From: Ectocarpus siliculosus
Lineage: Eukaryota; Sar; Phaeophyceae; Ectocarpales; Ectocarpaceae
NCBI GenBank assembly: GCA_000310025.1
Contig: FN649733.1
Coordinates: 2,495,491-2,544,826 of the forward strand
Length of the DNA stretch: 49,336 nt
Direction of reading: 5' to 3'
The position numbers and the translations under genes were made by a program. The first letter of the stretch is position 1; each line of letters begins with the position of its first letter. Shown piece by piece: positions 1 to 9,919 of this stretch. The notes beneath the pieces were generated by a model. It had not been told where the DNA came from, made no database searches, and was given only the letters and a program-made list of their open reading frames with translations.

Positions 1-310
1 GGTTTGAAAAATTGGGGGGGAAAAAAAAGGGGCCCCCGAGAAAAAAGGGAAAATGGGGGGAAAAGGGCCCAAAAACCCCCCCCAAAGCCGGAGGTTTGGT
101 TCCCCTTTTTCTTTTGAAAAAAAAAAGCGCCCCCAAAATTTTTCCGGGGGGGGGGTTCGGGGCAAAGGGGCCCTTGGGGGGGGAACCCCCCCAAGGGCCC
201 CAAAAAAAGGGGGGGCTGGGGGGGAATTTTGGGCCCGAAAAAAAAAAAACCCTCCCGGGGGCAAAAAGAAAAACCCCCGGGGTTCCCCCCCCCCCCCCCC
301 CCCCCCCCCC
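1..310. other. Low-quality, homopolymer-rich contig end
   Basis: The sequence consists almost wholly of runs of 4-20 identical bases (G, A and C blocks in succession) and ends in a long C run at about 285-310. It then turns abruptly into normal complex sequence. I see no codon structure or motif. This looks like miscalled trace or read-end sequence at an assembly edge, not real DNA composition. The next exon of the kinase gene on the minus strand should lie at or beyond this stretch. Confidence 0.75.
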
Positions 311-375
311 TCCGGCCAGCTACCCTAAACAGGGTTTCGTTTTCCCGGTGCGTATACCGTGTACACGAAGCTCAC

Positions 376-2373
376 CAGGTAGAGGTCTCTGAAGTTCTCG
401 TAGGCGGCCGGCATGAGGACGTCCCTCAGGTGTATGATCTCCTTGTGCCTAATGTGCCGCAGAATGTACATCTCCCGGTAGATGCGCTTCGCGTCCGCCT
501 GAGCATGGATGGCAATCGCGGACGACGAAGACATGAGAAGGGGAAAAGACGACACCATTAATCGTACTTGGCTGTAGAAAGGAAACACTGGTTGCCAGAT
601 ACAGAGGGGAAGGGGTTGTTACAGATGGTCAGCGATATGGGAACGACAACGTGGGACACCAGTTTCACGTTGCTGAGGGTGAGTCAACAGCGACGACGGA
701 AAACTAAAAAACACAGATTCGAAGCCCTGTCCAGACAGAGTAATCTGGAAAAATCCAGTGGCATCCAGCGTTGGCGCGGTAATCCAACCGACCCGAGTAC
801 CGACCACCTAGAGACCGAAATTCAACCCGCCGGTGCGCCTAGCCCCCAAGATCAACCGCGAATTTCTGCAGCCAACTTCCCTCATGGGAGGAAGAAACAG
901 GCAGTACCTATAGCGCATCTAACATCTTTGCTTGATCTAGAGACCGCCGGGAAGCCTTCATTCGCCAAAATTCCTCGGTGGCACCGCCACACCGCGAGCA
1001 AGCGCGCGCGGGTGCCCACCCACCCACCCACCTCGCTGTTGAAGACGTTGAGCACTCTCTTGATAGCGACGAGGCCTCCCGCTTTCAGGTCTTCGCACTG
1101 CGCCACCTCGCCGTACGACCCGCGGCCCAGAGTGCGGATAAACTGAAAATAAATCATCAGAACAGCGCGCAGGCAAGTAAGCCACCGGTGGGATTGGAGG
1201 GGAGTGAGTTGGTGTCAGCAGCGGGGGGTCCCGGACCCGACCCAACCGGGGGGGGCGGCGTAAGCCCGGGGCGGGGGGGGCGGGTACTCACAGTCGTGCA
1301 TGCCGTAGTCGCTAGACCATTGACCTTGCATCCCTACAAAGCCGGGACGGAGCACGCCGGGTTCTCACCGGACCAGGCTTTAACCGGGGGGGGGGGGCGG
1401 CAACAAACATATGCGCCTAACGTTGGAGATCTTCTTTCGGAGACTCCGTATATCACCAGTCTCCATCACTGAAAAAAAAAAACTTGCAGAAATACGTTGC
1501 ACGACGGAAACCTTTGGCGGGGGGAGCGGTGGACTGGGACTGGGGTATGTGGGGCACGAGAGAGGTGCAAGTGCATGCGCGGGGAGGGGAACCTTGCCAA
1601 GGGAAAACAATTCATTTTACTCGCCCTGTAACGGTTCCCGATGTCCCACTTGCTTCGCTTCCCGCGAGAGCGGGTCCCCGGGCCGGTTCCGCCCGACTCG
1701 GGAACGGCAGACCAAGGCGAAGACTCCTGCCGCTGCGGCCGCTCCTGCTGCCGCTGCCCCGGAGTTTCGCCGCTGCTTCTGTCGGGCGTCCCACCGGGGC
1801 TGTAGCCGGCCTCGCGGCCTTCGGGTTCGAGGCCACCGCCGTTGTTGTCGTCACGGTACGGAGAGCCTTCACCAACGTCGTCGACAAGCTGGGAACCAAA
1901 CAACAAAGATGCGCGGAGTGACGCGAAGGCGGGGGGGTATGAAGAAGGATTCCAGGCGGGTGCACATAGGGATCGTTCGCTTGAAGGTAACGGGGGCTGC
2001 TACAGCCAACACTCGGAGGACAGAGCGGTGCTGTGAATAATAATTTTCGCCGTGTATCGACAAGCACGGGGGCGTCTTCCGTAGTCTTCCCTCCGTGCCA
2101 CGGCCTCATGAGCCGTGACCGTTCGCACCGGGACAGGCTGGCCGCCACCCGAACTAATTCGTCCTTCCGTCGGAATGAGAGAGCACACATGCCCCTGTAC
2201 GGTTTCTGCCCACCACGTCCGCAGAAAGAAACCACGACCACGTTACAAGCATACTTTTGAGTGAGCGAGTGAGCACACACTCCCCCCCGAACGGTTTCTG
2301 CCCCCCAGGTTCGCAGAAAAAAAAAAACTGTCAGTATCACGTTTCTACGGGTGTACCAACCTCGTAAACATCG

Positions 2374-2411
<38 letters not shown>

Positions 2412-4570
2412 CCCCTCGTCCCCGACCTCCGTGTCGATGACATCCTCGTACAACGATGGCGGGGTCTGTTCAAGGTCCCTCAACCCGGCGACCACCCCCC
2501 CCCCTCCTCCCCCTCCGCCTTCTTCTCTTCCTTCTCCTCCGCTAGGCAAGGCTCGCCGTACATCGTGACGTCCGCTGTCAGACCGATCGCCTTCCCCGCC
2601 GTCGACAGCCCTTGCCGGGTCGCCCACTTCCTGCGGCCGCCGGCAGCGAGCGCTCTCCTCCTCGCCCGACACGCGGCGCTGAACCGCTTCGTCCGCGCCC
2701 TGCTCCCACGCAGCCTGGCTTCCCTCTCGTGAATCAGCACCTCCCGTGCTCGCCATGATCGCCGCCGCCGCCGCTGCTGCGCCGCCGCCTCCGCTCTCGT
2801 GAGCGCTCGCGTCCGTGGTCGTCTGCTCTGGCGTCGGAGACGGCGGCGTCTCCCGCGCTACGCCGCCACCGCTGACGCTCCGCTGTGGCTCCCGGCTGGC
2901 AGCAGTCTCGACGGTTGCGGGAGTGGTGGCGGCGGCAACAGTCGGCGGCGGCGGCGGCGGCCCCGCCTGCTGCTGCGGCGGGGTCACGCTTGCGGTGGTC
3001 GGGCTTTCGGCCGCGCTCGGAACAAACATCCCCTGGGACGACGAGGTGTAGACATAGCCAGCGCCGCCGCCGCCACCGGGCCTTGAGGCTACCGCTCTGG
3101 GTTCGGGGTGTGAAACCGCGGTCTCCACCGCCGCCGCCGCCGCCGTCGCCGAAGAGGGGTGTGGGGGAATGTTCTTAGCAAACGCTGCGTACGCCGCGTG
3201 AGGTGTCACCATGGGAGACGTCGCTTGGTTCTGGGACGGCGAAGAGGAAGACGGTGAAGGAAGTCGTGTTTGCGAGGGGAGGAAGGGGTGGGGGTTGAGA
3301 GATGGAAATGAGGGCTGGAGATACACGTGGAAAGACGGCGTGTGCGACAAATTTGAAGCAACTCGTGCGGGCAGGAAACAAGATGACACCTGCAGCATGA
3401 GGGTCACTTTCGGAAATCCCCACTGTTTCTTGTGTTTTCCGGTTTCGGTGAGGCGGGACTGCAGCCAACGATCCTCACGTTGCAGGAATGCTACAGTAGT
3501 ACGCCATGGGCCGCAACCCTGCTAATGACGGGGGCCGCAGCTAGGTATGCCCCGTTCTCCGACGCACACGCGCATTTCAGAACACCTACGATACTGCGGC
3601 ACAGCGCGCGACGAGGGAGAGCTGGAACACCCCCCCACCCCCAAGCTCCTACCCACACATACACACACACCAAGCTTTTTGACTCACCGCACGAAGGAAA
3701 AACGTCGAGGCTGGGGCCACGGTTACAGGTGACGTAATTTTTCCGGTACCGCCCGCCGATACAGCCCCCTTTGAGAGGGAGGTGACGCTCTGCTCGCTGC
3801 CCAGGAGCTGCCATGAGGTTCGAGGTTTGGTCGCAATCAAAGTTGTTGAAGCAGCGAGGTGTGTGAGGGGCCGAGCTAAAACATGAGAGCGCAATGCTAC
3901 GTGTATCTATCCATGACATCAGAGAGAAAAAATAGCATACGTAGCAGAAAGGCTAGCTTTTGTGAGAACAGGCGACGGTTCAGCAATGCAGGCTGACATT
4001 GGGTTCGCAAAGAGGCATCAATGCATGCGTCCCTGCAGAAAAGGGTACCATGTTGCACCAAACCTGGTACAGTCCACGTCAAATTTTCCTAGAATCTAGG
4101 CCACAACAGAGCAACAGCGCTCGAATCCAACAACTTGACGAGACAGACAGACACGAGGAACCAGGCATGCAAGTCTCCTGGTGCTGCTTAGCGGAACGCC
4201 CGCATGAACCCGCGGAATAACAGCAGTAGCAGTAGCAGCGTTTCCGTAAACATCAACAGAAACAGCACAGACAGGAACAGACAGACAAGAGCAGAAGCGA
4301 CAACGACAACGACACACGACGCAGGCACGCACGCACGCACACACACACAGCAAACGAAAACAGCAAACGCGGTCTAACCTGGTAGCCCTCTTCCCCGGTG
4401 AAAGAAACGCTCTTTCTCTGAAACTTCTTCTTATCCGGGAGGCCCCGCGCGCCCTCCAGTCGGACTCCTCCCGCGTCCACCCCGACACCCACCCCTCCCC
4501 CGCCGACCCCACCGGCGCTGCTGCCCATAGACTTGCGCGTTCGCTCGCCCGGTACCACCATATCTCCCAT
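376..4570 (-). CDS. MAPK-like serine/threonine protein kinase, 5' part, long disordered N-terminus
   Basis: Partial gene; the 3' end is off the left edge. Proposed exons, 5' to 3': 4570-4379, 3807-3688, 3389-2361, 1888-1625, 1142-1032, 498-376. All junctions are phase 0, giving 613 codons. The start ATG at 4570 has a good context (GCC before it, G after). Residues 1 to about 525 are low complexity: Gly/Val-rich, then Ser/Pro/Ala-rich with poly-Ala and poly-Gly, then a run of about 15 Asp. The kinase domain opens at WDIGNRYR. It continues with the glycine-rich loop RTLGRGSYGEV, the lysine motif VAIKRV, the alpha-C helix with REMYILRHIRHKEII, and LRDVLMP, the usual order and spacing of the MAPK N-lobe. 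The catalytic loop and activation-loop motif are not in the window, so the subfamily is unproven. The donor at 1625/1624 appears to be GC, not GT. The kinase exons are firm; the first two exons are less certain. Confidence 0.72.
1267..1385 (+). repeat. Dispersed G-run-headed repeat, copy 1 (truncated)
   Basis: A G-rich run (1267-1283) is followed by about 100 bp that match the copies at 38201 and 49000: CAGTCGTGCATGCCGTAGTC, then GACCATTGACC, ACAAAGCCGGGACGG and CCGGGTTCTCACCGGACC. The match stops at another G run at about 1386. It lies in the kinase intron 1143-1624, antisense to that gene. Confidence 0.85.
2368..2411 (-). repeat. Trinucleotide repeat coding for poly-Asp
   Basis: A near-perfect TCG/CGT tract on the plus strand, read on the minus strand as about 15 consecutive GAC/GAT codons near the end of kinase exon 3. 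It is a likely length-variable microsatellite inside coding sequence. Confidence 0.85.
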
Positions 4571-7421
4571 GGCAAAGGCGTTACGCTAGTAGCGTAGAAC
4601 GATCAGCAGCTGCCGAAAGAACGAAGGAGTCAGATACTTTCGTTTACTCCGTGCCTCTCGTGGTAGAGCACTGCTCTACAGGCTTGTTCCTGCTGCCCCC
4701 TGCTGAAGAAGGAGCGCTGAAGCGATCGGCCGGCACGCTACGAACGGCTGGGGAGATTCGACCCACCGGTTTCGCCACCTGCTCCGCCGGCCTCCGGGAC
4801 GATTTCTCGGAGCGGTTCTGCCCGCGGACGGGATGTCACTACATACAATCGACCGTGAACGGAGGCGCATCGTGGTGGTAGCGGGGGGTGGGGGGGATAG
4901 GGGTTAGAAGGGTGGTGGCCGTTCACTGGCACCGTCAGGATTCTGAGAGGAGGGCGTGTGGAGGGAACCTCCGAAGGCTGGAGGCGTAAAGGATCGTTGA
5001 AACGTACGAAGTACGACACTTGGTTGTATGCATACACACGGAGGCCGCGCTAAACACCCGCTGGCCGACGACCTATATTTGGTCCCCATGGTAAAGCAAG
5101 CGGCTCGTCAAAGGGGGCAGGCATGCTCCCACTCATTCCTGTGTGTTGCGATGCACATTCCTCCTTCCGAGCGTGCCTCGCGATCGGCACAACCCAACCA
5201 CAAAAAAAATCGTCCGCTTACCCTTTCGCGCATGCAGCTTAGGAAACACAAAGTAGTTTTGGCATCATCTACCCCGCTTCCTTTTCAAAAGGATGTTTGT
5301 GTGTAACTCACATCCCCAAGTCGATTGTTAGGTTTCGATACGACTACTGTGTTGGCACCGTTCTATACGCTGTCGCTAACTTCCGCCTTGGCTACATCTC
5401 GTACGTAGACACTCCGATTGCGCAGTCGGTGGGTTTGTACTTCGATGGATCGCGCTTTTGCCTTAGAATTGGGATCAGAGAACGCGCTTGAAAAACACCA
5501 CGAGAACAGCTGCGTGTGTTGCGTCTTTTGTGGGGGATTGACAATTTCACCATTGCTTTCCAACCGAGGCATACACCACCGTAGTTGTGTGTTGGCGGTG
5601 ACCGTGAAAAATTGAGCGTTCGCGGAATGATGCCGACAAAATACTGTCGTCTAAAATGTAGGCTGCAGCTGTGGAGATGACGTCTATGAAGGGTCACATT
5701 TCCTCGATTTCTGTCTGTCGAGGAGGATTTTCTCTGCTCATGTCGGCGCTGCGGTGAGATATCTGAGTTTGGTGGCGAAGACCCGAGTTCGATTCCGCCT
5801 CCCAATGTACCATGATGCTGGTACATTCAAGTGAGGGTACAATGGTGGGGGGTCAAGAAGGAAAAGCTACTGACTCGAACTTGTGGAGACTTAGTGGACA
5901 TGGCGAACCAGCAAAACACGTTCAGAATATTGTGACGACGTGAATCAACTCGCCGCCAGCCGCTTGGGTTCCCGCCACCCTTAGCCTGTTATGGAAGCAG
6001 CAAAGAGTATGCCAGCAGTCTTCAGCTGTAGCGTGCACCTGTAGTCTACCCACTTCGTATTTCTATATGCCCGGGGGGGTTTTGTGATGACTTGTCGAGG
6101 ACGATTCGCTCACGTTCACCTGCTTGTATGGAGCATCAGTGGTACTCTTGCTGTGGCCAGGGTTGAAACGCTTTGGTTATTATAGCACCAAAAGCCACGC
6201 TGTGCTTTTTCGCGGTACAACTATTGTATGCTATTGTATGCACCTGTGTGAGGGAAAAAAAAAAAAAATCATCACACGGCGGGACCAACCTTGGCAACGT
6301 AGGGTTATCTCTCAGACCCGCGGGAATGTAAACAACACATTCTGATGTGTACAACACACAGGGAAGGGTAGAAGTTGTGAGCAGGGTAATAGGTTGAGAC
6401 CGGCAGTAAGCGGGGACCGTTGCGACCACAACCCCTCCCAGAGGTTTCAGCAGCAAATCATAAATCATACCCCCGTTTGGAGACACGCCCCGCGGGCCGG
6501 AAGAAGCAGATAGATGTACATACCCCCCGAGCTCCTTGCCTTTGTCTTTCTCCGTGTCGGAGTTTTGGATTCTGATGCGGCTTGTTTTCCTTGATATGCA
6601 CCAGCACGGGTCGACAACATTCCCGAGCACTACCTCTGAGGGACTTGGGCACGGCCTCCCCCTACCATCCGGAATCCATCAAAGGTGCTCGCCGAGGCAC
6701 ATCTCGTACGCCGCCGGTAGCGGAGGTTCCACAGCAGCAACAGCTTTTGCGGAGTTATCTACTGCTGTAAAGTGCTTGCTTTTCTCCTGACCACATTCAA
6801 GTACTCACCACCGAAGCCAAGCTGGGTCACCTCGAGCAGGAGAGGAAGCGGACGGAACCACGGCAGCAGGGTCCTCCCCTACGAGTCCACGAGCCGCAAA
6901 GAGAGAAGCCCTTCACCAGCGCGTCCAAACAGTTTACGCCAAAGTCGGGGTCACGTGTCTTCGTAGATCTCACACACACGCCGCCGGGCCGCGCGGCCTG
7001 TTTACTGTAGATACGCACGAATCGCACCGACCGGTCTGTTCAAACGAATCAAGTTGTTGATATCATACGCGCGGCTAAGTACCACAGTCACACTCCGTCG
7101 CTGACGTCTTGGCCTCAACCCGCGCGGTTCCGGGCAGTGCTCTCGATGTTTGCTGGATGGGCGCGCGCTGTTGGTTGAGTATCTCTGGTCTGCAGCTCCT
7201 GGTCTGCCTCCGCGGCAGTGGAAAACCGAACACAGGCGTGTTCAAGACCATGCGGCCTCTCTTGTGTAACTGCCATTCACAGAATGGCGCCGATTTTGTG
7301 TAATTGTCGTCAACCTTCAACCTTCATATACCCACCAGAGGCCTCCGCAATATCCATATTGCTTGTGTTGGAAGTGTGCTAGTAGTGTACCTCGCCATTG
7401 GTGCACCCACATTGCTTAGGC
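4571..7421. other. Intergenic spacer between divergent kinase and DOMON genes
   Basis: The kinase (minus) starts at 4570 and the DOMON gene (plus) at 7422, so this spacer should hold both promoters and 5' UTRs. Open frames here are short, show no recognisable domain, and are not joined by convincing splice sites. I see no RNA gene. A short B-box-like motif near 5790 has no matching A box. Confidence 0.5.
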
Positions 7422-9919
7422 ATGTTTTCGCCGGTTGCGCGGATCGTTTTCGTGGTTGGACTCAGAACACTCGCGTCGATCGTACTGGCACAGCAACCTG
7501 CCGAGGTCGTTCTCACCACGGCATGCTCTGCGAGCGGATTGGTAGGCTACGATTACAAGGTGTTTCGCGAGAACCTTTCGGTGATATTTTGTTGTTGATC
7601 GCATAGCATTCTACCGTAAAAGTCCATGTAAAATGAATGTGAAACGTAACTTATATCCATATATATCCGAGCGTATGTACTTCGTACATGTAGTCTACGT
7701 GTTGTTTGAGCTTGCGTGGAGCTGCCAGTCTACAGGAACGTCTCATTGCAGTATGTATGGCTATATGCATACATGGTCGCCCCGGTGGTCTGGTTGGTAG
7801 CCTCGTAACCTTCTAGAGGTCAGGTCAGGGGTTCGAATCCCGGCGTAGGCGAGCTTTTCTTGCAAAGTGAGTTTTTCTCTCGCATCCGCTCCTGTGGCCA
7901 ACCAAGTGGATAGCGCTAGTTCGTGTGTACACAGAGGGAAGAGAGTGCTGAACTCTTCTCGCATTAAAAATTGAAGGCGAAGTACCGCAGGAGGGGAGGG
8001 TAGAGATAGGCTCTTCTGTGTGACCACGGGTTGGAGTAAACGGTACTAGTAGTGCTGTGAGCGCTGATTTGAAGTAAGAACAAAAAAAAAAAATACAGTG
8101 TATGTATGGCTATATTCAACATGGAGTGTAGACTAATGCTGCAGACCAACAGTAGCAATCAGTAGATAATTTCCCATCAACGTCTGTCGGTCCAAGAATC
8201 GACATGACACGCAGCACACCGTTGTATATGCCGCTGTGTACAAGTGCATCGTTCATTTGTACTATTTTGCTCTGCCAAGATAATAAGCGTCGGCCAGCCG
8301 ATAAATCATGTCCGGCGTCTGTCATTTGTTACCGAGGAACGATGCACGACCCATGTGACGCCATAAGGTTGAACCGCAGCTTGGTCTGCCGGTGCACTGG
8401 AACTTATCCCCGTATGACGAGGTCTCCTTGAAGGTATTTTCAGTTGACGCTTTGGGTCTCCGACTCATGTTTTTGTGTTCACTCGATCCACCCCTTCATA
8501 ATCTTACGCTCAGAAAACAAATCAACCAGTAGTACCTGGTAGACAACTTTTCTTGTAGGTTTATCCACCATCAGGGTGTCATGAAAATACTTGCGGCGAG
8601 GCAACCCACGGGCTACCTATTTTTTCGGCCTGCACCTTAAGGTACAAAAACAAGGCACAAATCAATGGCCTCACGAGCAGAATCACCGTGATTTTCCTAC
8701 CATAGGATATGCGCACAACATGTTCAGTTGGTCGCGAGTGGTGCGACCTCCTCTGGGTCTTTGTTAGTCTACACGACGTCATTAGTATTTAGTTTTTTCT
8801 GCTCTTTTCTTTGAGGAATCACAGATAGATGCCATCAATATATATTTTTGCAACGTGCAGGACAACAACAACAGCAACTTGACGAGAAGAGAAACGCGCA
8901 CCAACCATGTCTGTATCATCCGCAACAAGCAGGCCGTATCGGCTGACTTCAATGTGGGGTGGCTCGCCATCGGCTTTTCGTCGGATGGGAACATGATAGG
9001 CTCCGACGCCGTCGTCGGTTCCGTTGAAGGAGTACTCGAGTACTACCTCGGTTCAAAGGTGCGTAATCACTGTAGGAGAGGACTGACTCTCCCGAGAGTT
9101 GGCCGGAGAGAAGACCTTAGAATGTCTCAATGTCTCCGGTTGAAGTACGCTGTGGTGAGGGACAGTTTAGGGTTGGTAAAATGCTTATCGGCGCGAGCCA
9201 AACGCCGCGCGCGATGTCTCTTTTAGCGCGATGTCTCCTTTCTCCCTCCCCTTCCCTCAACCACCGACACGCCTTGAACCCAACCGCATGCCATCGAACA
9301 TGACTGTGCACGGCGGTGCCTACAGGGGCTTCCCGTTCAGCCACCGCTCTCACCCCTCGAAGCATCCATCCGGCCGTTCTCTGTGGACGAGCAAGAAATC
9401 ACGGGTGCGGTGCTCAAGAAGGACGAGAACGTCACCTCGCTGTCCTTCACGCGACCGTCAACCCCTGAGGTCGCTGGAAAGCAGGCCCTCCTTGCCGGGG
9501 CGGACACTTCGGCCATCTTGCTCTGGGCAGCCGGATCGGACGACTCTTTTGGCTACCACTTCCTCGGGCGCGGAGCTTTCAACAGTGACCTGGCTTGTAC
9601 GGAGGACCAACCCGTGGTAGAAGGAGACGTGGTGGAAGAAGACGCGGTGGAAGGGGACGAGCAGTCTGGCACTGAGGTCGGCCGCGCTGTGCCTCTTCTC
9701 ACCGAGGGGCCGAGCACATCTCCGTTCACGATGTTCTCCGTTAGCCCTAGTTTCGCCCCCGCGCCCCCTTTCACGGCCCAGCCGGCAGACGGTAGCACTA
9801 CGAGCGGGGCGTTGCCACGGGTACCAACAGCGGTTGTTGGCTTTGTCTGCAGATTTGCTGGGGTGGCCGCCCTGGGATTTGCTGCTGTCGAAGTGTTCTT
9901 CGCCTTTGCCGTTCTTTGA
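7422..9919 (+). CDS. Secreted DOMON-domain protein with C-terminal hydrophobic anchor
   Basis: Three exons: 7422-7580, 8933-9058 and 9326-9919; both introns are phase 0, giving 291-292 residues. The ATG at 7422 follows an in-frame TAG at 7383. Residues 1-23 form a signal peptide (hydrophobic core RIVFVVGLRTLASIVLA, likely cut near AQ-Q). The DOMON beta-sandwich spans about residues 43-190: YDYKVFRENLS, the diagnostic GWLAIGFSSDGNMIGSD, then LSFTRP, ILLWAAGSDDSFGYH and RGAFNSDL. DOMON domains are known to bind haem or sugars in extracellular or electron-transfer proteins; no partner redox domain (such as cytochrome b561) is visible, so the ligand is unknown. An acidic, then Ser/Thr/Pro-rich linker leads to a hydrophobic C-terminus (about the last 28 residues), suggesting a membrane or GPI-type anchor. 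The exon 3 acceptor could instead be 9340/9341, also in phase, five residues shorter. Confidence 0.8.
7751..8115 (+). mobile_element. tRNA-derived SINE with 16-bp target-site duplication
   Basis: The body is about 7767-8099. It is flanked by perfect 16-bp direct repeats, GTATGTATGGCTATAT, at 7751-7766 and 8100-8115. The head holds pol III promoter motifs: an A-box-like TGGTCTGGTTGG (7786-7797) and a B box GGTTCGAATCC (7830-7840), about 45 bp apart as in tRNAs. The ends TCGCC and GGCGA could pair like an acceptor stem, but the whole does not fold as a functional tRNA. A tRNA-unrelated body of about 230 bp follows and ends in A12 (8082-8093). It lies in intron 1 of the DOMON gene, sense to it. 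Perfect duplications imply a fairly recent insertion. Confidence 0.85.

Noticed and set aside
2799-3178. Several plus-strand Arg- and Gly-rich open frames
   Set aside because: They are antisense shadows of the GC-rich low-complexity kinase exon 3.
5735-5800. B-box-like GAGTTCGATTCCGCC suggesting a tRNA or another SINE
   Set aside because: There is no matching A box or cloverleaf, and no poly(A) or flanking duplication was found.
7774-7854. A functional tRNA gene
   Set aside because: The A and B boxes are present, but the T and anticodon stems do not pair properly. The poly(A) tail and target-site duplication show a SINE instead.
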